DNA from: JARRQJ01 sp963810615
Lineage (GTDB): Bacteria; Pseudomonadota; Gammaproteobacteria; DRLM01
Direction of reading: 5' to 3'
Length of the DNA stretch: 64,000 nucleotides
Assembly (NCBI GenBank): GCA_963810615.1
Contig: CAWEOA010000008.1
Coordinates: 372,001-436,000 of the forward strand
Every line of letters starts with the position of its first letter. Position 1 is the first letter of the stretch. This document shows positions 35,036 to 44,320 of the stretch, piece after piece. A model generated the notes under the pieces. The model worked only from the letters and a program-made list of their open reading frames with translations. It had not been told where the DNA came from and made no database searches. The position numbers and the translations under genes are program-made.

Positions 35036-35964
35036 ACAGGACTGCCCGAGATCCGACATGGCGCCAGGATCAGACTGGCCTGACCTTGGTTGAGCTGATG
35101 GTGGCCATGACGGTGGGTTTGATATTGATGGCCGGCGTCATCCAGATTTTTGCGAGCAACAAGCAGACATACCGCATTCAGGATGCCACTTCGCGGTTGC
35201 AGGAGAATGGGCGCTTCGCCGTGGATATGCTGAGGCGCGACATACGCATGGCCGGGTTTTGGGGCTGTAATAGTAATATTACAAATGTATCCAGCAATCT
35301 CAACAACCCGGGCAATTATGTCGATATCACCCTTGGCGGCATTAGCGGTACCGACGGTGCCGCAGGGGCGCCGGATACCATCACGTTGCAGGGTGCATAC
35401 AATAGCGGACTTAATGTCAATTCACACAGTCAAGCTGCGGCAAGTTTTGCCACCCCGGCAGGAAATGACTTACAGCGGTTTGAAATTATTCTGGTTAGTG
35501 ATTGCACCAAGGCGGATATTTCTCAGATATCCAATGCCACACCGGCATCCGGGAGTGTGGTTGTCAATACCGGCGTAGGTGCTCCAGGGAATGCAAGCAA
35601 ACCGCCCCAATATCCTCCGGGTTCTTCAATCTACCATGTCCGTAAGGTGACCTATTCCATTCAGAGCGGTGCCAGCGGACAGCCCAGCCTGTTTCGCAGC
35701 GAAGACGGTGTCGACCAAGAAGTGGTTGAAGGTGTAGAGGACATGCAGATCCTCTACGGTGAGGATACCGATGCCGACGGCACCGCCAATCGCTATGTGC
35801 CGGCCGGCACCGCTGGGCTCATTTTGGAGAATGTGGTCAGCGTACGATTGGCGCTTACTCTGCGTACGCTGGAGGATAACGTTGCGCTTACCACCGCGAA
35901 CGGTGACCGAAGGATACGCAACACGTTTAGTACGACTATTGTATTGCGCAACCGGACCAGTTGA
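35032..35964 (+). CDS. pilW: Type IV pilus minor pilin PilW, copy 2
   Basis: A 310-residue minor pilin starting at the ATG that overlaps the pilV stop. Leader ends TG, followed by LTLVELMVAMTVGLILMAGV, unchanged from copy 1. The central region (about 90-200) is clearly more divergent than the ends. The acidic stretch YGEDTDADGTANRYVPAG is retained. Confidence 0.9.
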   Translation: MNRTARDPTWRQDQTGLTLVELMVAMTVGLILMAGVIQIFASNKQTYRIQDATSRLQENGRFAVDMLRRDIRMAGFWGCNSNITNVSSNLNNPGNYVDITLGGISGTDGAAGAPDTITLQGAYNSGLNVNSHSQAAASFATPAGNDLQRFEIILVSDCTKADISQISNATPASGSVVVNTGVGAPGNASKPPQYPPGSSIYHVRKVTYSIQSGASGQPSLFRSEDGVDQEVVEGVEDMQILYGEDTDADGTANRYVPAGTAGLILENVVSVRLALTLRTLEDNVALTTANGDRRIRNTFSTTIVLRNRTS

Positions 35965-35990
35965 TCGATATGAGAACGAAAGTCAGCATC

Positions 35991-36527
35991 ATGAAGTATT
36001 TCTGCAATGTCCCGGCTAAAGGCGGGGAGGGCGGATCCGCACTCATCATCAGCCTTTTAATCCTGATCGTCCTCAGCTTGCTGGGGCTCACCGCCGTGCG
36101 CACCACCACGCTGGAGGAAAAGATGGCCGGAAATCTTCGTGACAACGATCTGGCCTTCCAGGCAGCGGAATCCGCATTGCGCGATGCCGAGGCATTTGTA
36201 GAAAGTGTCGTATCAACCAATGCCTTCAATAATACGGGCGGCTTATATGGTTCGGCTACCGCTGACCCGGATTACTTCGCGACGGCAACCTGGAGCACCG
36301 CCAATTCCGCCGCCTATTCGGGGTCGATCTCCGGGGTCGCTAACCAGCCTCGTTACATCGTCAAGTACTTGGGCGTGGTGCCGAGCCCGGGGGGGGCGCT
36401 GAATATCGGCGGCTACGGGAATCAACAGGCCGGCGCTCTGCATTCATTTCGAATAACGGCTCGAGGGACGGGGGGCAGTGATACTACACAGGTAGTTCTT
36501 CAGGATTATTACGGTAGGCGTATGTGA
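35991..36527 (+). CDS. pilX: Type IV pilus assembly protein PilX, copy 2
   Basis: A 178-residue PilX, the same length as copy 1 when started at the ATG at 35991 (MKYFCN). The frame opens 30 bp earlier with TTG, and another ATG lies at 35970, but alignment with copy 1 supports 35991. It retains TTLEEKMAGNLRDNDLAFQA and the C-terminal FRITARGTGG. Confidence 0.88.
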   Translation: MKYFCNVPAKGGEGGSALIISLLILIVLSLLGLTAVRTTTLEEKMAGNLRDNDLAFQAAESALRDAEAFVESVVSTNAFNNTGGLYGSATADPDYFATATWSTANSAAYSGSISGVANQPRYIVKYLGVVPSPGGALNIGGYGNQQAGALHSFRITARGTGGSDTTQVVLQDYYGRRM

Positions 36528-36580
36528 GCGCGTTATCCAGACGATTTCAGTCATGTCCTTGCAATATGAGGTGAACGACC

Positions 36581-39500
36581 ATGATTAACCAGATAAGGAC
36601 TGTATTCGATAAAGGCCTGAGCCGGAGCACGATCCTCGCGGCGACTGCGCGCCGCCGTTTCGTCGCATACATGGGCGGAGTCTTGTTGGCCTTAGGCGCG
36701 CCACATGCGCTGGCGCTGGTCATTTCGCAAACGCCGCTGTTTCTCACCACGCCCGTGTTGCCCAATGTGTTAACCATCTATGACAACTCCGAATCCATGG
36801 ACGGTACCATGTCCGGGCAATTGATAGCGGGAAACGATCCCGCTACGCGAGGCAATATCGGCCGCCAAGTCATGCGCAACACGATCACCAACTACCGTTC
36901 CTCCTTCAACTGGGGGCTGATGACTTACGGCATGACCAGCAGTTCGCCGTCGCTGTACAATACCTATGGTTATTTTATGGGTTCCGATACCGGCATGGTC
37001 TTCACCGACGACTGCGCGCCGGTCGGCGGTTCGCCCGTCAGTCAGTTGTCGCCCGGCGTGTCCGCCTCCAACGGCAACAGGGGGTGCGTCCCCAATCCCG
37101 AGCCGTTTACCGGCGGCAACTATGTCACCTTCGATCAATCCGGAGACGATCCCACTATCAATGACGTTCTGTATATCGGTTCGGGTTATGGGAATCAGCT
37201 GTGGGGATTGAGTCCCGGGACCGGTAGTCCGCCGAACACAAGCTATAAGGCCTATCTATCTCACAAAACGACCTCGGGGAGTTCCTGGGTAAGCGGCGCG
37301 TTCGCCAGTTCACTGGGAACGTTGAATTTTACGCCCACCGATGCCGGTTTCCTGCCGGGCAATCCGCCTATTACCCGCATCCTGTGGCTTAACCGCGCCT
37401 GGGGATATTATTCGAATATCACCGGCTCCGGCGCATTGAACGAGGCGGTGCAGGCTGATTCCACCACGCACTATAACAATCTGCAAACCATGCTGGGTGC
37501 GGAGACCAACAGCAGTTCTTCCGGCGAGGTGAAGAACGGCGCGGTGTTCACGCCGCTCAACGGCGCCCTGATTTCCGCCAAGACGTACTTTGCGAGTTCT
37601 TACGGAGGGCATTCAAGCCCGATTTCCTACAGCTGCCAGAAAAATTTCGCGATCATGGTCACCGACGGCCTGCCCACCGGAAATACCAGCGGGTCCTTGT
37701 ACTCGGATGCCGATCGCGCCATCACCTCGTCGGGCGGCGGTAGCTACACGCTGGGTGCCGCCTATACCGATGCGATCAACTCGATTACCGCGCTGCGCAG
37801 TACCGTTCACAGTAGTACGACCTATGACATCAAGACCTATGTGGTGGGTTTGGGCGACACGCTGCAAAACGCCGGCGCCGTCTATGTGATGAATCAGATG
37901 GCTGCCGCGGGAGGGACGAATGTTGCATACCTCGCCAGCAATCAAACCGCCTTCCAGAATGCCATGGATTCTATTACCAACGATATCGTCTCGCAGACCG
38001 GCTCCGCCGGCGCCGTCGCCTTCAATTCAACCTCACTCGGAACCAACACCGATCTCTATTTGGCCTTGTTCAACAGCGGTGACTGGTCCGGTGATTTACT
38101 GGCGTACCCGCTTGATCCCGTGTCCGGCGCCGTCAGTGCGACGTCCCGCTGGAGCGCCGCCACGCAAATGGACGGCCGTAACCTTGGCTCGTCACCACGA
38201 ACGATCCTGACCTACAACGGCAGCGACGGTGCGGCTTTTCAATGGAGTAGCTTGACCACCGCGCAACAGACCGATCTCATGACCAATCCCAGCGGCGGTC
38301 TGGACAGCGCCACCGTTGGCTCGGACCGACTCGACTTCATCCGCGGTGATCGCAGCAACGAGGGTACTGGTGATAACTTCCGGGTACGTCAGAGCCGTCT
38401 CGGCGATATCGTCGATTCCGCCCCTGTCTATGTAGGCAAGCCTGACCTTCCCTGGCCGGATACCGCGCCGTTTCCTGTTACAAGTCCTTATTCCGCCTAT
38501 AAGGCCGCTCAGGCGGCGCGTTCCGGTATGGTGTATGTCGGTGCTAACGATGGGATGTTGCATGGTTTCGACAGCGCTACCGGACAGGAAGTGCTGGGAT
38601 ACATACCGGGTAATCTTTATTCCAGCGCAGTAGGCGGGGGGATGCATTTTCTGACGGATCCCGCCTACAGTCATCGCTATTTCGTCGATCTTTCCCCTGC
38701 GGTCTCGGATGTCTATACCAAGGCCAGTCCCGCCGGCAGCCCGGCGTGGAGAACGGTGCTGATCGGTGGAGAGCGGGCTGGCGGTCGCGGCTTGTTTGCC
38801 CTGGATGTGACGGATCCGAGCACATTTACCGAGAGCAACGCCGCGAACGTGGTGTTGTGGGAGTTCAGCTCTGCAAACGATCCCGATCTCGGCAGCACCT
38901 TCAGCAACCCGACCATTGCGCTGCTCAACAATGGCCGCTGGGCGGCCATCTTCGGCAACGGGTATAACGACAACCCGGGTGGCAGCGGCCAGGCCCAGTT
39001 GTTAATCCTCTACTTGGACGGCGGGTTATCCGGGACTTGGACGCTGGGGACCGATTACGAGAAGATCAGCACCAATGTGGGAACCACTTCCAGCCGCAAC
39101 GGACTGTCCACGCCGGCGGTGGTGGATACCAACGGCGATGGGGTGGCAGACCGGGTTTATGCCGGCGATCTCGACGGCAACATGTGGGCGTTCGACCTGT
39201 CGGACACCAATGCCGCCAATTGGGCTGTAGCCTATAAGCAAGGCTCCACACCTAAGCCTCTGTTTACAACCAAGTCCGGTCAGCCCATCACCAGTCAGCC
39301 GGTGATTGTCAAACATCCCACCGAGACGGACAGCGGTAATCTACCCAATTTGCTGGTGATGTTCGGTACCGGGCAATACCTGGATCCTGCGGATAACTCC
39401 ACGTCGGGCACCCAATCGTTCTACGGGGTATGGGATCGCGGCCAGAAACAGCTCGATTATACCGATCTGGTGCAGCAGACCTTTCTTACGGGATTCCCCT

Positions 39501-39973
39501 CGGACGTGAGGGTGCCGACGGATAATCCGGTGAACTACTCGGCGAGCGGAACCAGTCAGCAATATGGCTGGTATATGGACTTACCTGCCAGCGGCGAGCG
39601 GATGGTGGTCGATGCGAAGATACGCGGCGATCTCGTCTACTTTAACACCATGATTCCTTCGACGGCGGCGTGTTCGGCCGGGGGTAGCGGTTGGCTGATG
39701 TCGGTGAAGTATGCCAACGGCGGACCACCCAGTACTGCGGCATTCGATTACAACAATGACGGTGTTGTGGATTCCAGTGATTTGTTGTCGAACATGGCGC
39801 CTGGCGGGCAGACCTTCAATATGGGGTTGCCGACCACACCCACCTTCCTGGGCAACAAGCAATATACCGCCGGGACCAAGACGACCGGTGGGACCACCAT
39901 CGACCAGCGTCAGATTGAAGCTCTCAAGGGTGCCGGCACAGGACGCTTATCTTGGGATGAACTGCAGAAGTGA
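36581..39973 (+). CDS. pilY1: Pilus tip adhesin PilY1, copy 2
   Basis: A 1130-residue paralogue of the copy 1 adhesin, collinear throughout and only four residues shorter. The signal peptide ends HALA. DNSES (MIDAS-like), FIRGDRSNEGTGDNFR, the calcium loop DTNGDGVAD near 848 and the C-terminal loop DYNNDGVVD near 1055 are all kept. Substitutions are scattered, with a local cluster in the last 70 residues where four residues are lost (SNMAPGGQTF against SNGTLSNVAIGGETF). GAGGTGA precedes the ATG. Confidence 0.93.
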   Translation: MINQIRTVFDKGLSRSTILAATARRRFVAYMGGVLLALGAPHALALVISQTPLFLTTPVLPNVLTIYDNSESMDGTMSGQLIAGNDPATRGNIGRQVMRNTITNYRSSFNWGLMTYGMTSSSPSLYNTYGYFMGSDTGMVFTDDCAPVGGSPVSQLSPGVSASNGNRGCVPNPEPFTGGNYVTFDQSGDDPTINDVLYIGSGYGNQLWGLSPGTGSPPNTSYKAYLSHKTTSGSSWVSGAFASSLGTLNFTPTDAGFLPGNPPITRILWLNRAWGYYSNITGSGALNEAVQADSTTHYNNLQTMLGAETNSSSSGEVKNGAVFTPLNGALISAKTYFASSYGGHSSPISYSCQKNFAIMVTDGLPTGNTSGSLYSDADRAITSSGGGSYTLGAAYTDAINSITALRSTVHSSTTYDIKTYVVGLGDTLQNAGAVYVMNQMAAAGGTNVAYLASNQTAFQNAMDSITNDIVSQTGSAGAVAFNSTSLGTNTDLYLALFNSGDWSGDLLAYPLDPVSGAVSATSRWSAATQMDGRNLGSSPRTILTYNGSDGAAFQWSSLTTAQQTDLMTNPSGGLDSATVGSDRLDFIRGDRSNEGTGDNFRVRQSRLGDIVDSAPVYVGKPDLPWPDTAPFPVTSPYSAYKAAQAARSGMVYVGANDGMLHGFDSATGQEVLGYIPGNLYSSAVGGGMHFLTDPAYSHRYFVDLSPAVSDVYTKASPAGSPAWRTVLIGGERAGGRGLFALDVTDPSTFTESNAANVVLWEFSSANDPDLGSTFSNPTIALLNNGRWAAIFGNGYNDNPGGSGQAQLLILYLDGGLSGTWTLGTDYEKISTNVGTTSSRNGLSTPAVVDTNGDGVADRVYAGDLDGNMWAFDLSDTNAANWAVAYKQGSTPKPLFTTKSGQPITSQPVIVKHPTETDSGNLPNLLVMFGTGQYLDPADNSTSGTQSFYGVWDRGQKQLDYTDLVQQTFLTGFPSDVRVPTDNPVNYSASGTSQQYGWYMDLPASGERMVVDAKIRGDLVYFNTMIPSTAACSAGGSGWLMSVKYANGGPPSTAAFDYNNDGVVDSSDLLSNMAPGGQTFNMGLPTTPTFLGNKQYTAGTKTTGGTTIDQRQIEALKGAGTGRLSWDELQK

Positions 39974-40004
39974 TTACTTCGATGCATTATTACGGGAGAT
40001 TGTT

Positions 40005-40343
40005 ATGTTGATGAATAAATGGAGATGCCTGCTTGTCGCCGCTTGCATGACTTTATGTTCGACATCCGCGATGGCGACGCGGTTAATGGGGGCCGGATCT
40101 GGCGCCAATGCCTTGCCGGATTGGGTGATTTCCCACATCGACATAAGGGAGCGAACGATCGTTATCAACGATACGACTTATAGACTTGCCACTGCCGTCA
40201 GGGTGCATACCGCGGCTAAAAAGCACGGATCCTTGCGTGATCTACGGCGCGGGATGCGGATAGGATATCGTCTCAGGAACAACGGGAGCGGACAGTCGGT
40301 GATCAGTGAAGTCTGGGAGTCCGGCGAGGACGCAAATCACTAG
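40005..40343 (+). CDS. pilY2: PilY2-like small periplasmic protein, copy 2
   Basis: A 112-residue product starting MLMNKWRCLL with a signal peptide ending SAMA. The start is the ATG at 40005, preceded by GGGAG; the frame is open far upstream but that part lies inside pilY1. The core WVISHIDIRERTIVINDTTY matches copy 1; the linker and C-terminus differ. Confidence 0.75.
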   Translation: MLMNKWRCLLVAACMTLCSTSAMATRLMGAGSGANALPDWVISHIDIRERTIVINDTTYRLATAVRVHTAAKKHGSLRDLRRGMRIGYRLRNNGSGQSVISEVWESGEDANH

Positions 40344-40404
40344 AGTGTGCAACGGGTGAAAGAAGATAGAGCAGGTCGTTGTTGACCTTTCGGGAGTAAT
40401 CGCA

Positions 40405-40818
40405 ATGCATGGGAATCAGAAGCTATTAGGTCGGATCGATGGTGAAGCCGGGTTCACGCTTATTGAACTCATGATCGTGGTGGCCATCGTCGGTATATTG
40501 GCCGCCATCGCCTATCCCGCCTACACTTCGCAAGTAATGAAGAGTCAGCGTACCGACGCCAAGACGGCGCTGATGACGGCGGCGCAAAACCTGGAGCGGT
40601 GTTTTACGGAATACAATGCTTACAATAATGGTGCATGTCCGGCGGTGCCGGCAAGTTCGCCGGAGGGTTATTACACGATTACTGTAGCCACGACGGCGAG
40701 TACCTATACACTCACCGCGGCACCGGCGTCCGGGGCCGTGATGAATGATACCCAGTGTGGCACCTTCACGCTGAATTATTTAGGTGTTCAGACCCCTGCC
40801 GGTAGTCAGTGTTGGTAG
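40405..40818 (+). CDS. pilE: Type IV pilus minor pilin PilE, copy 2 (intact)
   Basis: A 137-residue pilin with a 16-residue leader and G|FTLIELMIVVAIVGILAAIA, then the DAKTALMTAAQNLERCFTEY segment and a C-terminal disulfide-type pair (QCGTFTLNYLG...SQCW). It is the only intact pilE in the window, so both operons may depend on it. A strong terminator follows. Confidence 0.92.
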   Translation: MHGNQKLLGRIDGEAGFTLIELMIVVAIVGILAAIAYPAYTSQVMKSQRTDAKTALMTAAQNLERCFTEYNAYNNGACPAVPASSPEGYYTITVATTASTYTLTAAPASGAVMNDTQCGTFTLNYLGVQTPAGSQCW

Positions 40819-40840
40819 GGGATGCGCGGGATTGAATGTA

Positions 40841-40872
40841 AAAAGGAAGGCGGCCTAGGCCGCCTTCCTTTT
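40841..40872. terminator. Bidirectional rho-independent terminator
   Basis: A 32-bp perfect palindrome with arms AAAAGGAAGGCGGCC (40841-40855) and its complement (40858-40872) around a central TA. T-runs flank it in both directions, and it lies between the convergent pilE copy 2 and nrdJb genes. Confidence 0.9.
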
Positions 40873-40893
40873 ATATTCGATTTAGCATGAGGA

Positions 40894-41601
40894 TTACCCG
40901 CATTTTGAATCTCCGCAATTCAAACAGGTCAGGCAACCATCCATGATGATGACGGCCTTGGTGTGGCATTTGATGCACAGCTGCGCGCTGTCAGGAAAGC
41001 CGGAGCTTTCCTCGCTTGTGGGTGGTTGTTGCTGGCTTTGCTCGAATTGGCTGCGTTTTTCGGCAATGAGCTTTTGTTGGTGTTCATCCGGACCGTCATT
41101 TTTAATCAATCCGATGATGCGCAGGTGATTTTCGATGGCGTCGCCGATCTCCGCCACCAATGACGGCATATATTTTCCACCTTTTTTGAAGTACCCCCCC
41201 CGCGGATCGAAGACTGCCTTGAGCTCTTCCACCAGGAAGGTGACATCGCCGCCTTTACGAAAGACGGCGGAGATAATCCGTGTGAGGGCGACGATCCATT
41301 GGAAGTGGTCCATGTTCTTCGAATTGATGAAGATTTCGAAGGGGCGGCGCAATTCGTGGGGCGTATCGGGGTTGAGTATCACGTCGTTGATGGTGACGTA
41401 GAGCGCATGTTCGGATAAAGGGGTCTTTACCTTGTAGGTCGAGCCGAGCAAGACGTCGGGCCGCTCGATCTTTTCATGCATATGAATGACGTTGGAAGTG
41501 TCGTCACCGTCTTCGCTTGTGGTGACGGCGGGCGAGTCGGATTTATCGCCTTCTTTTATGACGCCATATTTGACAATCTTTTTTTCAATCTTAATAGCCA
41601 T
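40894..41601 (-). CDS. nrdJb: Class II ribonucleotide reductase small subunit NrdJb
   Basis: The C-terminal partner of a split B12-dependent ribonucleotide reductase. The 235 residues include the TSCPD-type region (about 50-160: PDVLLGSTYKVKTPLSEHAL, FEIFINSKNMDHFQW, GGKYMPSLVAEIG) and a C-terminal cysteine cluster CIKC...CLTCLNC, which would re-reduce the active-site disulfide or bind zinc. Size agrees with NrdJb of Pseudomonas (about 230). It lies 49 bp after nrdJa with a GAGGAG ribosome site. The split form, rather than one fused NrdJ, is typical of gamma-proteobacteria. Confidence 0.92.
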   Translation of the reverse strand: MAIKIEKKIVKYGVIKEGDKSDSPAVTTSEDGDDTSNVIHMHEKIERPDVLLGSTYKVKTPLSEHALYVTINDVILNPDTPHELRRPFEIFINSKNMDHFQWIVALTRIISAVFRKGGDVTFLVEELKAVFDPRGGYFKKGGKYMPSLVAEIGDAIENHLRIIGLIKNDGPDEHQQKLIAEKRSQFEQSQQQPPTSEESSGFPDSAQLCIKCHTKAVIIMDGCLTCLNCGDSKCG

Positions 41602-41650
41602 ATATGAACTCCTCTATTGAGCGATCGGCTTGCAGTCGGGGCAGAATCAC

Positions 41651-43804
41651 TCAAAATTTCCCGTAATAACCTTCCTTCAGTGCGTCGTAAAGATTGGCGG
41701 CGCTATGCATCTCGCCGTCATATTCGATCTCCTCATTGCCTTTCAGCTCGACGGTGGAGCCGTCTTCCAAGGTGAAGCGATAAGTGGTGTTGGCCAGGTC
41801 GCTTTCCTTGACCAAGACGCCTTGGAAGGCTTCCGGATTAAAGCGGAAGGTAGTGCATCCCTTCAAGCCCTGGTCATAGGCATAAAGATAGATGTCCTTG
41901 AAATCCTCGTAGGGATAATCGGTCGGGACGTTGGCGGTCTTGGAAATAGATGAGTCCACCCATTTCTGCGCCGCCGCTTGGATATCGACGTGTTCCTTGG
42001 GGTTGATATCCTCGGCGGTAATGAAATACTCCGGCAGGCGTTCGTCTTCCTTCTCCGAGAACGGCACGGCTTTGGCATTGATTAATTCCCGGTAGGCGAG
42101 CATTTCGAAGGAATACACGTCTATCTTTTCCTTGCTCTTTTTGCCCTCGCGGATCACGTTGCGGAAATAATGATGGGCGAAGCTGGGCTCAATGCCGTTG
42201 CTGGCGTTATTGGCCAGCGATAATGAAATGGTGCCGGTAGGGGCGATGGATGTGTGGTGGGTAAAGCGCGCGCCCTTTTCAGCTATTTGATCCACCAGTC
42301 CCGGTGCCACTTCGGCAACGCGCTGCATATAGCGGCTATAGCGTGCGTGTAATACCTTGCCCTTGATGGTATCGCCCGCTTTCCAGCCGTCACTAGCCAT
42401 CTCGGGGCGCTTGCGCAACATCTCCGCGGTGACGGTGAACTCCTCTTCCATGATGGGGGCCGGCCCCTTTTCTGCGGCCAACTCCACGGCGGTTTCCCAG
42501 CCCACCAAGGCCATCTCGCGCGTGGCTTGTTCGGTGAATTGCACGGATTCGGCGGAGCCGTACTTCATGCGCAACATGGTGAGGGTGGAACCCAGGCCGA
42601 GATAGCCCATGCCGTGACGACGTTTGCGCAGGATCTCGTCGCGCTGCCCTTGCAGTGGCAGGCCATTGATTTCCACTACGTTATCGAGCATGCGGGTGAA
42701 TATCGCCACGACCTTGCGGAATTCTTCCCAATCAAAGTGGGCGCGCTCCCTGAAGGGTTCGCGCACGAACTTGGTAAGATTGATAGAGCCCAGCAGGCAA
42801 GAGCCGTAGGGAGGCAAGGGTTGTTCGCCGCAGGGGTTGGTGGCGCGGATATTTTCGCAGAACCAGTTGTTGTTCATCTCATTGACCTTGTCAATGAGGA
42901 TGAAGCCCGGTTCGGCAAAGTCGTAGGTGGACGACATGATCATGTCCCACAAGCGGCGCGCGCGGATATCCTTGTAGACCTTGTGGGCTACCAGTCCCGC
43001 TGCGTTGCTGAGATAGCCCTCCTGCACCGGCCAGTCCCGCCATATCACTTGTTCCGGGTTGTTGAGGTCCAGTTGATCGGACTCCGCTTCTTTACGGGTA
43101 AGGGGAAAGGCCAGTTTCCAGTGGGTATCGTTCTTTACCGCCTCCATAAAATCCTGGGTGACGAGCAGCGACAGATTGAATTGACGTAAACGGCCGTTTT
43201 CCCGTTTGGCGCGAATAAAGTCCGCCACATCCGGGTGCCCGACGTCGAAGGTCCCCATCTGGGCGCCGCGGCGCCCGCCGGCGGAAGAGACGGTGAAGCA
43301 CATCTTGTCATAGATATCCATAAAGGACAGAGGGCCGGAGGTGTAAGCGCCGGCCCCGGATACATACGCACCCTTGGGGCGCAAGGTGGAGAACTCGTAA
43401 CCGATGCCGCAGCCGGCTTTGAGGGTCAGACCCGCCTCATGCACCTTCTGCAGGATATCGTTCATGGAATCAGTAACGGTGCCGGATACGGTGCAGTTGA
43501 TGGTCGAGGTGGCCGGTTTATAGGCCAAGGCGCCGGCGTTGGAGGTGATGCGTCCGGCGGGGATGGCCCCGTGACGCAGGGCCCATAGGAACTCGTCATG
43601 CCAGTGTTCCCGCAATTCCGGGGTGGCTTCCACGTCGGCGAGGGCCCGCGCCACCCGCTTATAGGTGTCGTCGAGTTCGGCGTCGATAATCTCGCCATTC
43701 TTGGCCTTGAGCCGGTATTTTTTATCCCAGATGTCGAGTGAGGCGGGCTGGTATGGGATGTCGGATACCTTCACCGTGACGGCTTTCAGATGAGCAGTCT
43801 TCAT
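41651..43804 (-). CDS. nrdJa: Adenosylcobalamin-dependent ribonucleotide reductase catalytic subunit NrdJa
   Basis: This 717-residue enzyme converts ribonucleotides to deoxyribonucleotides using a thiyl radical generated from adenosylcobalamin, and works with or without oxygen. Key features are the first redox cysteine in STINCTVSGT, the active-site loop NPCGEQPLPPYGSCLLGSIN with the radical Cys near 325 and its Glu two residues on, RGAQMGTFDVGHPDVADFI, and the C-terminal partner cysteine in GCTTFRFNPE. A G-rich ribosome site precedes the ATG. NrdR-box-like sites lie upstream. It requires cobalamin uptake or synthesis, whose genes are not in the window. Confidence 0.95.
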   Translation of the reverse strand: MKTAHLKAVTVKVSDIPYQPASLDIWDKKYRLKAKNGEIIDAELDDTYKRVARALADVEATPELREHWHDEFLWALRHGAIPAGRITSNAGALAYKPATSTINCTVSGTVTDSMNDILQKVHEAGLTLKAGCGIGYEFSTLRPKGAYVSGAGAYTSGPLSFMDIYDKMCFTVSSAGGRRGAQMGTFDVGHPDVADFIRAKRENGRLRQFNLSLLVTQDFMEAVKNDTHWKLAFPLTRKEAESDQLDLNNPEQVIWRDWPVQEGYLSNAAGLVAHKVYKDIRARRLWDMIMSSTYDFAEPGFILIDKVNEMNNNWFCENIRATNPCGEQPLPPYGSCLLGSINLTKFVREPFRERAHFDWEEFRKVVAIFTRMLDNVVEINGLPLQGQRDEILRKRRHGMGYLGLGSTLTMLRMKYGSAESVQFTEQATREMALVGWETAVELAAEKGPAPIMEEEFTVTAEMLRKRPEMASDGWKAGDTIKGKVLHARYSRYMQRVAEVAPGLVDQIAEKGARFTHHTSIAPTGTISLSLANNASNGIEPSFAHHYFRNVIREGKKSKEKIDVYSFEMLAYRELINAKAVPFSEKEDERLPEYFITAEDINPKEHVDIQAAAQKWVDSSISKTANVPTDYPYEDFKDIYLYAYDQGLKGCTTFRFNPEAFQGVLVKESDLANTTYRFTLEDGSTVELKGNEEIEYDGEMHSAANLYDALKEGYYGKF

Positions 43805-43984
43805 ATTACTTATTTCCCCCTCCCTTGGCTGTTAATGCCTTAAGTTCCTTGATTAGCCATACTGATGAGGGCGCCTATGTCGACGTGGCGCAAACACAAG
43901 ATATGGGATGGATGAAAAGATTAGGCGTGATGCCGGCGCCTGTCAATAATTTTTTGGTAAGATGGGTGGCTTTTAATTTTTGTT

Positions 43985-44000
43985 AAAAATTATATAGTTG
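43985..44000 (-). promoter_or_regulatory. Weak NrdR-box-like site
   Basis: AAAAATTATATAGTTG matches the NrdR box pattern (acaCwAtATaTwGtgt) at about 11 of 16 positions, with one half degenerate. Its centre is 82 bp from the better box at 44067-44082, longer than the usual spacing of about 31 bp. Confidence 0.35.
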
Positions 44001-44066
44001 TGATTTATAGGTTGGTGCTTGGCCCCTTTGTCGGTGATTATTGGTAATTGCACTGCAAAATCGTTA

Positions 44067-44082
44067 CCACAATATATAGTGG
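44067..44082 (-). promoter_or_regulatory. NrdR box upstream of nrdJab
   Basis: CCACAATATATAGTGG is a near-perfect inverted repeat matching the NrdR box consensus at 14 of 16 positions, including all the strongly conserved bases. It lies about 260 bp upstream of nrdJa. NrdR represses ribonucleotide reductase genes in many bacteria; repression here is inferred. Confidence 0.65.
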
Positions 44083-44320
44083 TTGTGATTATAGGGCTAA
44101 AACGCGGTAATTCCTTAGATTCGCCCGGGGTGACCGCGGCTAAATGACGCCTTTGCAGGTGCCGGATCGCAGGTTCTCCTTCAAAATAAGCTGAACCCAG
44201 GAGGGGAGATAGCATCTAACCCCCCATCGCTTTGGCTCGTGGTGCGTGGCCAGGGCCTGCTTTCCGAAGTGATGAAGAATCATGATCGGCGAACTTAAAT
44301 AGAAGGGATCGCAAACTGCA

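Larger units (their letters stand above)
33290..40830. repeat. Tandem segmental duplication, copy 2 (patatin relic + pilus operon)
   Basis: Second unit of the repeat described at 24362-32970. All seven pilus genes are intact here, while the patatin gene is a relic. Homology around the pilE stop (CAGTGTTGGTA...GGATGCGC) extends a few bases past both pilE genes and then ends, marking one edge of the duplicated unit. Confidence 0.85.
43805..44320. other. Intergenic region between nrdJa and degQ
   Basis: A 516-bp divergent gap, A+T rich in the middle. It holds two NrdR-box-like sites (annotated separately). I saw no cobalamin riboswitch features and no gene; short frames here have no ribosome site. 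Confidence 0.5.

Noticed and set aside
43805..44320. Cobalamin riboswitch before nrdJa
   Set aside because: No B12-box-like core or adjacent stem set was found; the symmetric A+T elements fit NrdR boxes better.
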